Shown one piece after another: positions 25,747 to 34,961 of a DNA stretch of 49,785 nt (position 1 is the stretch's first letter; the number at the start of each line of letters is the position of its first letter). The translations under genes were made by a program, and so were the position numbers. Source of the DNA: an uncultured Muribaculaceae bacterium (GTDB taxonomy: Bacteria; Bacteroidota; Bacteroidia; Bacteroidales; Muribaculaceae). A model generated the notes under the pieces. It was not told where the DNA came from. It did no database searches and saw only the letters and a list, made by a program, of their open reading frames with translations. Where the stretch lies: assembly GCA_944321685.1 (NCBI GenBank), contig CALUMH010000021.1:1-49785 (forward strand), given 5' to 3'.

Positions 25747-28071
25747 TTAATGGCGTTTCGATCGCTTTTTCGATTCTTTTTTCTTCCCTCCGCTGCGCTT
25801 GGATATGCGCTTGGCACTGCCGCTCTCGAAGTTCTCGCGCATTTTTTCACGGCGCGATTCTTTGCGGCGCGACGAGGTGGAAACTGTTATGGGTGCCGAG
25901 TCGATATGGTGTGTGCCGACGGGGTGCTTTTCGTCAATGAGAGCCATGTCGAGCTGCTTTTTCACGAGGTCGGCACGTGCTATTTGCACTGTCACCGGGT
26001 CGCCAAGGCGATAACGCCTTTTTTGGCGGCGGCCTATGAGGCAGTAGTTTTTCTCGTCAAATTCATAATAATCGTCTTCGAGGTCGCGTATAGGCACCAG
26101 GCCTTCACACTTGTTTTCGTCGATTTCCACATACAATCCCCATTCGGTCACACCCGATATGGTTCCTTGGTAAACTTTGCCGAGGCGTTCGCCCATGAAT
26201 TCAACCTGCTTGTATTTAATCGACGATCGCTCGGCCTGTGCGGCGAGTTGTTCCATTTCGCTTGAATGCTTGCATTGCTCTTCCACCTTGTCAACGCTTG
26301 CGCTGCGGCCGCCGGCTTTGTAGCGGTCGAGCAGGCGGTGTACCATTACGTCGGGGTACCGGCGTATGGGTGATGTAAAGTGGGTGTAATAGTCGAATGC
26401 CAGCCCGTAGTGGCCTATGTTGACGGTGGAATACACGGCTTTTGCCATTGAGCGTATGGCGAGCGTGGAGAGCATATTCTCCTCGGGTGCGCCCTTTATG
26501 TCGTTAAGCAACTTGTTGAGCGACTTGTTTATGTCGGCGGCATTTCCCGAAGTCTTGATTTTACGTCCGAATGAGCGCACAATCTCGGCGAAATTGTCGA
26601 GTTTTTCTTCCATTGGTTTGTCGTGCACTCGATATACGAATGTTTTTGCCTTTTTCCCTGTCGGAACTTTGCCTATGCTCTCGGCAACTTTGCGGTTTGC
26701 AAGCAGCATGAATTCCTCGATAAGCTTGTTGGCGTCTTTCGATACTTTGAAATACACATCGATGGGTTTCCCCTGCTCGTCGATGTCGAAGCGCACCTCG
26801 AAGCGGTCGAAGTTGACCGCTCCGTTTTCGTAACGGCGGCTGCGCAGTATCTTGGCAAGGCGGTCGAGTGTGAGTATCTCGTCGGCATAGTCGCCCTTCC
26901 CGGTTTCGATCACGTCTTGTGCTTCTTCATATGTAAAGCGGCGGTTGCTGCGTATCACCGTGTGGCAGATTTCTGTGTTCAATACATTGGCATCGTCGTC
27001 AAGTTCCACTATGCACGAGTAAGTGAGCTTCTCCTCGTCGGGGCGCAGCGAGCATATTTCGTTGCATAACCGCTCGGGCAGCATTGGTACGGTACGGTCC
27101 ACAAGATATACCGATGTGGCGCGGTTGTAGGCTTCACGGTCGATAATCGACCCCGGTGTCACATAGTGCGACACGTCGGCTATGTGTATTCCCACCTGCC
27201 AATTGCCGTTGGGCAACTTTTGCAACGACAGTGCGTCGTCAAAGTCTTTCGCGTCTTTGGGGTCGATGGTAAATGTCACCACATCGCGCATATCCTTGCG
27301 TGCCGCGATTATTTCGGGGGTGATGGTGGCGTCTATCGCGTCGGCGGCTTTTTCCACCTCCTCGGGATAGCGGTACGGCAGCCCGAATTCGGCGAGTATG
27401 GCGTGTATTTCGGCATTGTTTTCACCGGCTTTCCCCAGCACGTCCACGATTTCACCCACGGGGCTGTTGGCATCGTCGGGCCAGTCGATTATTCGCGCCA
27501 CAACCTTGTCGCCCTGTTTGCCGCCCTTGAGCTTGTCAAGGGGTATCAATATGTCGGTTGCAAGGAATTTGCTGTCGGTGATAAGGTGAGCGAAGTATTT
27601 TTCCACTTGCAGTGTACCTATGAATACCTGATCTTTCTTCTCGATGATTTCTATCACCCTCGCCTCGGGTTCGAAGCCACGGCGTTGTGCCGAGATGTGC
27701 ACTTGGACACGGTCTCCGTTGAGCGCGTGCATCGAGTTGCGTTCGGCCACGAATATCGCCTCGCCTTCCTGGTCGAGTATTACGCTGTTTTTTCCGTTGC
27801 TGCGTCGCACGAAAGTGCCTGTTGCCACATTGCTGCGTGACTTGGCCTTGAAACGCCCCGGATTTACCTCGACGAGCATTCCTGTCAATGCGAGTTCTTC
27901 GAGAACTTCCACCACAAGGGCGCGTTGCTTGGGAGTTTCGGCACCTATTGCCGCCGATACCTGTTTGTAGTTATAGGGTATGTTTTCTTCTCGGTTGAAA
28001 AAGTCAATCACTTGACTTTCCATCTCTTTCTTTTTGCGTGAAGCCTTTTTTCTTTCTTGGTCGTTTGCCAT
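25747..28071 (-). CDS. rnr: Ribonuclease R
   Basis: About 774 residues from the ATG at 28071, which begins MANDQERKKASRKKK. An ATG 20 codons upstream is possible but adds an unlikely basic/histidine-rich head. Domains in order: a basic N-terminus, cold-shock-like OB domains, the RNB catalytic domain with DAKDFDDALS (metal-binding aspartates), an S1 domain (YQGTISGVTEWGLYVEI), and a Lys/Arg/Ser-rich tail. It degrades structured RNA 3' to 5'. It is transcribed away from parAB. Confidence 0.93.
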   Translation of the reverse strand: MANDQERKKASRKKKEMESQVIDFFNREENIPYNYKQVSAAIGAETPKQRALVVEVLEELALTGMLVEVNPGRFKAKSRSNVATGTFVRRSNGKNSVILDQEGEAIFVAERNSMHALNGDRVQVHISAQRRGFEPEARVIEIIEKKDQVFIGTLQVEKYFAHLITDSKFLATDILIPLDKLKGGKQGDKVVARIIDWPDDANSPVGEIVDVLGKAGENNAEIHAILAEFGLPYRYPEEVEKAADAIDATITPEIIAARKDMRDVVTFTIDPKDAKDFDDALSLQKLPNGNWQVGIHIADVSHYVTPGSIIDREAYNRATSVYLVDRTVPMLPERLCNEICSLRPDEEKLTYSCIVELDDDANVLNTEICHTVIRSNRRFTYEEAQDVIETGKGDYADEILTLDRLAKILRSRRYENGAVNFDRFEVRFDIDEQGKPIDVYFKVSKDANKLIEEFMLLANRKVAESIGKVPTGKKAKTFVYRVHDKPMEEKLDNFAEIVRSFGRKIKTSGNAADINKSLNKLLNDIKGAPEENMLSTLAIRSMAKAVYSTVNIGHYGLAFDYYTHFTSPIRRYPDVMVHRLLDRYKAGGRSASVDKVEEQCKHSSEMEQLAAQAERSSIKYKQVEFMGERLGKVYQGTISGVTEWGLYVEIDENKCEGLVPIRDLEDDYYEFDEKNYCLIGRRQKRRYRLGDPVTVQIARADLVKKQLDMALIDEKHPVGTHHIDSAPITVSTSSRRKESRREKMRENFESGSAKRISKRSGGKKKESKKRSKRH

Positions 28072-28146
28072 AATACAGCTGTTTATATGGTGTATGTGCC
28101 GGTGGGGCAGGTACCGGAACCGGGCCGCCATCGGCTATGATGATTA

Positions 28147-28154
28147 CAAATATA
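28147..28154 (-). promoter_or_regulatory. -7 box of rnr
   Basis: The minus strand reads TATATTTG, an exact TAnnTTTG match upstream of rnr. No TTG is seen at the right distance; the sequence there is a T/A tract. Confidence 0.4.
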
Positions 28155-28201
28155 CGTTTTTTTATTTTTAAAATGAAATTTTCGCGGTACGAAAAACCGA
28201 T

Positions 28202-28268
28202 TGTTGACAAGTGTTGATAAGTGAGTCGGCCGGGGGTAGTTATTAACAAAAAGTGCCACTTATCAACA
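28202..28268. promoter_or_regulatory. Cluster of DnaA-box-like 9-mers in the rnr-parA gap
   Basis: Four 9-mers related to TTATCCACA lie within 67 bp: TGTTGACAA (28202-28210), TGTTGATAA (28212-28220), TTATTAACA (28240-28248) and TTATCAACA (28260-28268). The second and fourth differ from the consensus (or its complement) by one base, the others by two. GTTGATAAGTG and CACTTATCAAC form an 11-bp inverted repeat. An A/T-rich stretch (28142-28185) lies next to it. It could be a DnaA-responsive control region, an origin element, or an operator of parAB. Confidence 0.4.
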
Positions 28269-28347
28269 ATTTTGCAATTTTTCAACTGAATTACAAGGAA
28301 ATATGCTCGAAATGTAATTCCTTTGCATCGAGAAAAAGATTTTTGAC

Positions 28348-29127
28348 ATGGGTAAAATTATTTCAATAGCCAATCAAAAGGGGGGTGTGGGGAAGACCAC
28401 TACGGCCATCAACCTTGCCTCGTCGCTTGCCGTGCAGGGCAAGAAAGTGCTGATTATTGATGCCGACCCGCAGGCAAATGCAACCTCGGGGTTGGGCATT
28501 GACCCGAAGTCGATGACTTCTTCCATATATGAATGCCTTGTAGATGATTATCCCATAAGAGGAACGCAAGTAAAGACCTGTATCGACAACCTCGACCTTG
28601 TGGGGTCGCGCATCGACCTTGTGGGGGCAGAGCTGGAATTGATAAATAAGTCAAACCGCGAGAGGGTAATGCGCAATATGCTTGCGCCCATAAAGAATGA
28701 ATATGATTACATTCTCATAGATTGCAGCCCTTCGCTGGGGCTTATCACCGTCAACGCCCTCACTGCTGCCGACTCGGTGATAATACCGGTACAGGCCGAG
28801 TATTTTGCGCTTGAGGGTATAAGCAAGTTGCTCAATACCATTCGCATCATTAAGTCGAAGCTCAACCCGTCGCTTGCCATCGAGGGATTTCTGTTGACGA
28901 TGTATGATGCACGGCTGCGCCTTGCCAACCAGATATATGAGGAGCTGAAAAGCCACTTCGGCGACATGGTGTTCAATACCGTAATACCGCGTAATATCAG
29001 GTTGAGCGAAGCACCCAGCCACGGGCTGCCGGCGATATTGTATGATGCCGAAAGCCGTGGTGCAACCAGCCACTTGCAACTTGCACAAGAGCTGATATCC
29101 AAGCCGCACACGCGCCAGTCGGCATAA
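28348..29127 (+). CDS. parA: Chromosome-partitioning ATPase ParA/Soj
   Basis: A 259-residue ATPase with the deviant Walker A KGGVGKTTT (11-19), IIDADPQANATSGLG (about 36-50, Walker A'), and DYILIDCSPSLG (Walker B). It is short, like chromosomal Soj proteins, with no DNA-binding head. It binds DNA non-specifically when ATP-bound and moves ParB-origin complexes. parB follows after 29 bp. Confidence 0.95.
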   Translation: MGKIISIANQKGGVGKTTTAINLASSLAVQGKKVLIIDADPQANATSGLGIDPKSMTSSIYECLVDDYPIRGTQVKTCIDNLDLVGSRIDLVGAELELINKSNRERVMRNMLAPIKNEYDYILIDCSPSLGLITVNALTAADSVIIPVQAEYFALEGISKLLNTIRIIKSKLNPSLAIEGFLLTMYDARLRLANQIYEELKSHFGDMVFNTVIPRNIRLSEAPSHGLPAILYDAESRGATSHLQLAQELISKPHTRQSA

Positions 29128-29156
29128 AAAACGCCATAATTCTTTCATTAATATAT

Positions 29157-30062
29157 ATGTCATTAAAACGTTCAGCATTGGGGCGCGGGCTTGACTCGCT
29201 TATTTCGATGGACGACATACAGACGAGCGGCTCGTCGGCCATCAACGAAATCCCCATCGACCAAATATCGCCCAATCCCGAACAGCCGCGTTGCTCATTC
29301 GATGAGGAGTCGCTTGAAGAACTTGCCGCCTCGATACGCGAACTGGGAATAATCCAGCCGCTCACGTTGCGCAGCATCGGGGGCGACAGTTACCAAATAA
29401 TATCGGGAGAGCGCCGATTCAGGGCTGCCAGGATGGCGGGGCTGTCAACGGTGCCGGCTTATGTGCGCACGGCCAACGACTCGGAAATGACCGAGATGGC
29501 TCTTATCGAAAACATTCAGCGTGAGGACTTGAATGCCATAGAGATAGCCTTGACGTTCAAGAAGCTCATCGACCAGTATAATCTCACCCAGGAACGCCTT
29601 AGCGAGCGCATAGGTAAAAAAAGGGCTACCATAGCCAATTTCCTGCGCTTGCTTAAATTGCCTGCCGAGGTGCAATTGGGCTTACGTGACAAGTTGATCG
29701 ACATGGGGCACGCACGTGCGTTGCTTGCCGTCGAGAAACCCACGTTGCAGTTAAAACTTTATAACGAAACGCTAAAAAAAGGTTTGTCGGTGCGGCAGGT
29801 GGAAGCACTGGCAAAGCAATATAACGAAAAGGCCGAACCGGCCGCCGATGAAACTCAGCTTGCGCCTAAACGCTTGACGGCAAAGGATTACGACATACTT
29901 AAAAATCACTTGTCAACCACATTCCGCACTCCGGTGAAGTTCAGTTGCGATGCTGCAGGAAAGGGGAAAATCACTTTCCCGTTCCAAAATGAAGAGGAAC
30001 TTGAAAGATTAATTAGCATCTTTGACCGATTAAAGAATGAAGATTTGCAAAATTTGCAGTAA
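29157..30062 (+). CDS. parB: Chromosome-partitioning protein ParB
   Basis: A 301-residue CTPase/DNA-binding protein. It has an N-terminal ParA-contact segment (LGRGLDSLI), the ParB/Srx domain with GERRFRAARMAG and ALIENIQREDLN, a helix-turn-helix (TQERLSERIGKKRATIANFLRLL) and a C-terminal dimer domain. It should bind parS sites near the origin. I found no obvious parS palindrome nearby. Confidence 0.95.
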   Translation: MSLKRSALGRGLDSLISMDDIQTSGSSAINEIPIDQISPNPEQPRCSFDEESLEELAASIRELGIIQPLTLRSIGGDSYQIISGERRFRAARMAGLSTVPAYVRTANDSEMTEMALIENIQREDLNAIEIALTFKKLIDQYNLTQERLSERIGKKRATIANFLRLLKLPAEVQLGLRDKLIDMGHARALLAVEKPTLQLKLYNETLKKGLSVRQVEALAKQYNEKAEPAADETQLAPKRLTAKDYDILKNHLSTTFRTPVKFSCDAAGKGKITFPFQNEEELERLISIFDRLKNEDLQNLQ

Positions 30063-30110
30063 ATTTGCAAGCAGCAAATCCAGAAACTGTAGAAAGTGAA
30101 ATTCGATTTC

Positions 30111-30998
30111 ATGGCAAGGGAAATATTGTGCAAGTGCATCGCAGTAGTGCTGTGTTGCGTGTTTGTCACACCCTTGCAGGCTTTTGCCGATGCCAAGCTC
30201 CTGGCGCAAATGACTGCGGCATTGCCTGTCGATTCGCTGCCTGCCGACTCGTTGCCGGTGGTGCCCCACGATGTTCCTTCCCGCTTGCCGGGCGACCGTG
30301 TGCGTATCACCATCGACGAAGATGGCGAGGCTGTGGTGTCGGACAGCATCAGCATTGCCGACCTTTCGGCCGATACCGTGGAACTGGCGCAGGCCGACAG
30401 CGTGGCTGCGGCATTGCTGGCCGAACGCATAAAACACGTCAACGACTCGATAAGGCAGGATTCCATCGACCGTATAACATATGGCAAGGTGCGTGAGTTC
30501 AATCCAGACCCCACGAGAGCGGTATGGCTGTCGGTGCTTTTCCCGGGCTTGGGGCAGATTTACAACCGCCGTTACTGGAAATTGCCGATAATTGCGGGCG
30601 GATATGCCGGACTGGCTTACGCAACATCGTGGAACAATCAAATGCTCCAAGATTATGCACAGGCTTATCGCGACATTTCCGACGACAACCCCGACACGCA
30701 CAGTTATATGGATTTTTATCCATCGACTGTCACCGAGGCCGATCTTGACATGGAGTGGCTTGAACGCACGTTGCAGTCACGACGGAATTATTACCGCCGG
30801 TATCGCGACTTGTGTATAATATTGATGGTGGGGCTTTATGTGATATGCATCATCGATGCATACGTCGATGCCTCGCTTGCCAATTTCAGTGTCGAGCCAG
30901 ACTTGTCGATGTCGATGCACTTGAGACCGACGTTGCTCGACAATCGCCCCATGAGCCGATGGCCGGTGCTTGGCGGTTCGCTGATAATCGATTTTTAA
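30111..30998 (+). CDS. DUF5683 family protein
   Basis: About 295 residues from the ATG at 30111, which gives a signal peptide (about 1-25, ending AFADA). An in-frame GTG at 30096 would add five residues. The middle is low-complexity, rich in D/S/P/A; the C-terminal half carries LFPGLGQIYNRRYWKLPI and a second membrane helix, the marks of DUF5683. The function is unknown. The order parA-parB-DUF5683-lytic transglycosylase is common in Bacteroidales. TAAATTTG at 30060-30067 overlaps the parB stop and might be a weak promoter. Confidence 0.8.
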   Translation: MAREILCKCIAVVLCCVFVTPLQAFADAKLLAQMTAALPVDSLPADSLPVVPHDVPSRLPGDRVRITIDEDGEAVVSDSISIADLSADTVELAQADSVAAALLAERIKHVNDSIRQDSIDRITYGKVREFNPDPTRAVWLSVLFPGLGQIYNRRYWKLPIIAGGYAGLAYATSWNNQMLQDYAQAYRDISDDNPDTHSYMDFYPSTVTEADLDMEWLERTLQSRRNYYRRYRDLCIILMVGLYVICIIDAYVDASLANFSVEPDLSMSMHLRPTLLDNRPMSRWPVLGGSLIIDF

Positions 30999-31048
30999 AA
31001 CGGTTGCGTGGATGGTTTCAGTAAAAGGACAATAATAAAAAAATATAT

Positions 31049-32563
31049 ATGATGCAAAAGGCTGTATTGACATCGCTTATCGCCGTGGGAGCAACAATTG
31101 CTGTTTGGGCTGCCCCCACGCCTACCATATTGACAATAAAAGAGACAATATCGGACACTGCAATAGTGTATCCCGAAAGTTTCGAGACCGATACGCGGGC
31201 AATGCGGGAAAATTGGTACATACGCAATTATATGGCACTTGATGCCGAGGTTGAAGATATCGTTTCCGATAACACCTCTGATGAAGTGTTCATAGAACGC
31301 CTGAAGTCGTTGCCTACCGAAATCGAAATGGTTTACAACCCCATTGTGCGTAGTTATATAGAAATGTATATCACGCGTCGTCGCGAATTGGTCGAGACGA
31401 TGCTGGGAATGAGTATGTATTATATGCCCATATTCGAGCAAGCCCTTGAGAAAGAAGGTATGCCGCTCGAATTGAAATACTTGCCGGTTATTGAGTCGGC
31501 ACTTAATCCTGTAGCAGTGTCGCGTGCCGGAGCCACCGGATTGTGGCAGTTCATGATAGGAACTGCAAAGGGGCTGGGGCTTGAAGTGAACACGCTTGTC
31601 GATGAGCGTCGTGACCCATATCGCTCGTCGGAGATGGCAGCGCGCTACCTGAAAGAGCTTTACGGGATTTATGGCGACTGGTCGCTTGCCATTGCGGCAT
31701 ATAATTGCGGTCCCGGCAATGTAAACAAAGCCTTGCGCCGTGCCGGTGCCGACAGTGGCGACTCGGGGAAAAAGGATTATTGGGAGATATATTATTACCT
31801 GCCCCGTGAAACACGTGGGTATGTGCCTGCTTTTATTGCCGCAAATTATGTAATGACATATTTCAAGTGTCACAACATAAGCCCGAGTCTTGCAAAGAAG
31901 CCGTTGATTACCGACACTATCAGCATTGACCGGCGTGTGCACTTCAATCAGATTTCGGCGGTTCTTAATATGCCTGTCGAGGAAATACGTGTTCTTAACC
32001 CGCAATATCGCAAAGATATAATTCCCGGCAATGTGCGTCCGTATAAGTTGATATTGCCTTCGCAACAGGTGTATAGCTACATAATGAGCGAAGACAGCAT
32101 CCTTGCATATGACAATAACAGGTATGCGTTGCGCACGGTTGTAAACCCTACCAACTATGACGATAATTCGGGTAGTTATGAGCGAAAGACGGTGACCAAG
32201 TACCACAAGGTGCGCCGCGGAGAGTCGCTTTCGGTAATAGCCCGCAAATATGGGGTGACGGTGAGCAGCATCAAGCGTGCCAATGGTTTGCGTGGCGATG
32301 GCATACAGCGCGGGCAGTTGCTTAAAATCACCACCAAGCAACGTGTGAGGGTGAAAGATGCCGGCGGGCAGGTGGCCGAAGGGAGCAAGGCAAAAAGTAC
32401 CAAGAAACAGGCAACACGCAGGCATAAGGTGAAATCGGGTGAGACGCTTTCGGGGATAGCGATGAAATATCGCGGTGTAACGGTTGCCGACATCCGACGT
32501 GCCAACGGCATACGCGGTAGCAAGATTCGCGCCGGGCAAACGTTGCTTATCCCGGTGAAATAA
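31049..32563 (+). CDS. mltD: MltD-like lytic transglycosylase with two LysM domains
   Basis: A 504-residue secreted protein. It has a signal peptide (about 1-21), then a GH23/SLT domain with LPVIESALNP (catalytic Glu149) and AGATGLWQFM (160-169). Two LysM repeats follow near the C-terminus, starting at HKVRRGESLSVIA and HKVKSGETLSGIA. It cleaves peptidoglycan glycan strands and makes 1,6-anhydro ends. It lies 50 bp after the DUF5683 gene and 20 bp before surE. Confidence 0.93.
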   Translation: MMQKAVLTSLIAVGATIAVWAAPTPTILTIKETISDTAIVYPESFETDTRAMRENWYIRNYMALDAEVEDIVSDNTSDEVFIERLKSLPTEIEMVYNPIVRSYIEMYITRRRELVETMLGMSMYYMPIFEQALEKEGMPLELKYLPVIESALNPVAVSRAGATGLWQFMIGTAKGLGLEVNTLVDERRDPYRSSEMAARYLKELYGIYGDWSLAIAAYNCGPGNVNKALRRAGADSGDSGKKDYWEIYYYLPRETRGYVPAFIAANYVMTYFKCHNISPSLAKKPLITDTISIDRRVHFNQISAVLNMPVEEIRVLNPQYRKDIIPGNVRPYKLILPSQQVYSYIMSEDSILAYDNNRYALRTVVNPTNYDDNSGSYERKTVTKYHKVRRGESLSVIARKYGVTVSSIKRANGLRGDGIQRGQLLKITTKQRVRVKDAGGQVAEGSKAKSTKKQATRRHKVKSGETLSGIAMKYRGVTVADIRRANGIRGSKIRAGQTLLIPVK

Positions 32564-32583
32564 TATTACGATTTGACAGTTTT

Positions 32584-33369
32584 ATGGAAGATACGTCACA
32601 ACGTCGCCCGCTGATATTCGTCGGTAATGATGACGGGTACCGGGCAGGCGGTTTGAAATTTTTGATTGACATAGCTCGTGAATACGGCGATGTGTTTGTC
32701 GCCGCTCCTTCAACCCACCAGTCGGGCAAGTCGTCGGCACTCACTGTCGATGTTCCGTTGCGTGCCAGGCTTTTCGGTGAAGAACCGGGGCTGACCGCCT
32801 ATCATGTGGGCGGCACACCCACCGACTGCATAAAGCTTGCTGTGAGCAACTTGATGCCACGTCGTCCCGATATTGTATTGTCGGGCATCAATCACGGGTA
32901 TAATTCGGGCAACAGTGCCATATACTCGGGTACGATGGGGGTGGTGTTTGAAGGTTCGTTCCTCGGTGTGCCAAGTATAGGTTTCTCTTATGGCGATTAT
33001 TCTGCGGCACCCGACTTCTCGGTCTGCGAGCCGGTGGTGCGGCATATGGTGGAGCTTGCCGTTGCAGGATATCTGCCGACGGGAGTGTGCTATAACGTCA
33101 ATATTCCCAAGTGTGACCGTGTTGCCGGGCTTAAGACTGTTGCCGCGGCTCCAGGCCGGTGGACCGAAGAATATGATTGCCGTATCGACCCTCACGGGTA
33201 TAAATATTACTGGCTTACAGGGAAATATGTGTCGTCGGAACCTGATAGCGACAAGTACGATCTTTACTGGCTGCAACGCGGTTATGCCACTGTGGTGCCA
33301 TGCCGTGCCGACCAAACCGCCGGTGATGCAATATCGCAAGTGGACGGTATAGTGCAAAATCGGCTGTAA
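32584..33369 (+). CDS. surE: 5'/3'-nucleotidase SurE
   Basis: A 261-residue metal-dependent nucleotidase. GNDDGYRAGG (14-23) has the metal-binding Asp pair. SGKSSALTV, GTPTDCIKLA and SGINHGYNSGN complete the active site. It dephosphorylates nucleoside monophosphates and is linked to stationary-phase survival. The first ATG lies 20 bp after the transglycosylase. Confidence 0.93.
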   Translation: MEDTSQRRPLIFVGNDDGYRAGGLKFLIDIAREYGDVFVAAPSTHQSGKSSALTVDVPLRARLFGEEPGLTAYHVGGTPTDCIKLAVSNLMPRRPDIVLSGINHGYNSGNSAIYSGTMGVVFEGSFLGVPSIGFSYGDYSAAPDFSVCEPVVRHMVELAVAGYLPTGVCYNVNIPKCDRVAGLKTVAAAPGRWTEEYDCRIDPHGYKYYWLTGKYVSSEPDSDKYDLYWLQRGYATVVPCRADQTAGDAISQVDGIVQNRL

Positions 33370-33403
33370 ATTCTTGTCTTGGCATGATTTTTAATTGAAA
33401 AAA

Positions 33404-33435
33404 TTTGCCTGACTTATAAATTTATTGTTATTTTG
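33404..33435 (+). promoter_or_regulatory. Likely promoter of the OmpA gene with a long leader
   Basis: TTTG (33404-33407), 20 bp, TTATTTTG (33428-33435, one mismatch to TAnnTTTG). It implies a 5' leader of about 125 nt before the ATG at 33569. The leader includes a purine-rich patch (AGGAGGAG, 33499-33506), too far from the start to be its ribosome-binding site. Confidence 0.4.
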
Positions 33436-33568
33436 CTAAATATTTAGAAACTGTTCGGGAATGTTCTGTGGCATTGTTTTTGTTATAGGGCAAAATAGGA
33501 GGAGACCGGGCAATTTCGGTTTTAAAGTATGAATATAAATTTAATTGCAATTTAAAAAACGTAAGTCT

Positions 33569-34771
33569 ATGAAAAAGATTTTATTACTTGCATTGCTCTG
33601 CACCGTGATTATGGGCGCAGATGTTAAGGCGCAAGAAGTAACCTACGTGGAGGATCCTTCGCAAGGCTATACTTTCAACCGCTTTAAGGACAATTGGTTT
33701 ATAACCGGTGAGATAGGTGTTGGCGGATTGGCAAGTTCTTATGATGGAGAACTCGGCTTCGGCAAGCGCATAATGCCTTCGTTCAACATCGGTGTAGGCA
33801 AATGGTTTTCTCCGCTTATCGGAGTAAGATTCAGTGCCGATTTCCGCAAGATGAAAGGTGCCACTATCGATGGTGCAGGTATCGATCCTGAAAATCCCGC
33901 CGATGGTGCAGTAGGTATCTATTCGGTTAACCGTCAATGGTCGATAGGTCCCGCTGCCGATGTTTATTTGAACCTTACCAACTGGTGGTGCGGATATAAG
34001 CCCGATCGCCTTTACAATGCCTCTCTTTATGGTGGTGTTGCTGCTCATGCACAAATGACACGCCAAATGGATGGCAACAGTGCAAAATGGAAATATTTCA
34101 CCATGTCGATTGGTATGCGTGTCGGCTTGCTGAACTCGTTCAGGATTTCCGACCATGTTGACATTTTGCTCGACCTGCGATTGGATGGCGACCAAGCCAA
34201 TTTCATGGATTACACTCGCCAAATCAACCTGTATGGTTCGGTAATGGTGGGTGCCGCTTACAAGTTCAATAAGACAAAGTGGTCGGCTCCTATCGTTCCG
34301 GTTTGCCCCGAATACAAGTACAGCGATGCCGAGGGTGATGCATTGGTTGAGCGCCTCAAAGCAGCTGATGCCAAGATTGCCGATCTTGAACGTCAATTGC
34401 GCGAATGCATGAACCGTCCTATTCCTGAACCCGAACCTGTTAAGGAAGCTCCGCTTGCCACAATCTACTTCCCGATTGGCAGCTCTCGTGTACAGGGTGT
34501 TCAAACCAAGGTTGTTGCAGCTGTTGCAAACGCAATGAGCACTACCGACGATGAGTATGTAGTAACCGGTTGGGCCGACAGCTACACCGGCTCGGCTGCC
34601 CGCAACCAACAATTGCGCGAACAACGTGCCGACAATGTTGTTAAGTTGCTTGTAAAGAACGGTGTTGACAGCAACCGCATTGAAACTGCCACTGCCGACA
34701 GCAACCTCACCGAATATGGTGAAAACTCTGCCGACCTCGACCGCGCAGCAACTATCGAAATCAAGAAGTAA
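33569..34771 (+). CDS. OmpA family outer-membrane protein
   Basis: About 400 residues from the ATG at 33569. The signal peptide (MKKILLLALLCTVIMGADVKA) is followed by an eight-stranded barrel-like region (about 40-240), a short coiled coil (VERLKAADAKIADLERQL) with a Pro/Glu linker, and the OmpA peptidoglycan-binding domain (about 300-400). GWADSYTGSAARNQQLREQRA and DRAATIEI hold the Asp and Arg that grip diaminopimelate. It is probably an abundant outer-membrane anchor. Its codons look optimised for high expression (many AAG, GTT, AAC). Confidence 0.9.
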   Translation: MKKILLLALLCTVIMGADVKAQEVTYVEDPSQGYTFNRFKDNWFITGEIGVGGLASSYDGELGFGKRIMPSFNIGVGKWFSPLIGVRFSADFRKMKGATIDGAGIDPENPADGAVGIYSVNRQWSIGPAADVYLNLTNWWCGYKPDRLYNASLYGGVAAHAQMTRQMDGNSAKWKYFTMSIGMRVGLLNSFRISDHVDILLDLRLDGDQANFMDYTRQINLYGSVMVGAAYKFNKTKWSAPIVPVCPEYKYSDAEGDALVERLKAADAKIADLERQLRECMNRPIPEPEPVKEAPLATIYFPIGSSRVQGVQTKVVAAVANAMSTTDDEYVVTGWADSYTGSAARNQQLREQRADNVVKLLVKNGVDSNRIETATADSNLTEYGENSADLDRAATIEIKK

Positions 34772-34801
34772 AAATCGGGTAATTTAATACCCAATAATAA
34801 T

Positions 34802-34840
34802 CACCCCTGTTACCTGAACGGTAGCGGGGGTGACTGTTTT
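34802..34840 (+). terminator. Terminator of the OmpA gene
   Basis: CACCCC (34802-34807) pairs with GGGGTG (34827-34832), with an inner GTTACC/GGTAGC extension, followed by a short T tract (TGTTTT). It lies about 30 bp after the stop codon. Confidence 0.7.
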
Positions 34841-34921
34841 ATGCGGTATGTGTGTTGTTCAGGAAACACCTTGCATACGGTAAAATTCTTTCGGCACCGA
34901 TGATTTTACGGGGAAATGTAG

Positions 34922-34929
34922 TAAATTTG
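34922..34929 (+). promoter_or_regulatory. -7 box of priA
   Basis: TAAATTTG, an exact match, 33 bp upstream of the priA ATG. No clear -33 TTG is seen at the usual distance. Confidence 0.5.
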
Positions 34930-34961
34930 TTTGGTTTAATAATTTAAAAGGGGGAAAGTAT

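Noticed and set aside
28072..30200. parS sites near parAB
   Set aside because: I looked for TGTTTCACGTGAAACA-like palindromes and saw none; absence in this stretch does not exclude sites elsewhere.
30995..32539. A 514-codon open frame antisense to the lytic transglycosylase
   Set aside because: The sense frame has clear GH23 and LysM domains; the antisense product is rich in His/Arg/Cys with no domain, a by-product of codon bias.
33584..34624. A 346-codon open frame antisense to the OmpA gene
   Set aside because: The sense gene is certain; highly biased codon use leaves the opposite strand free of stops.
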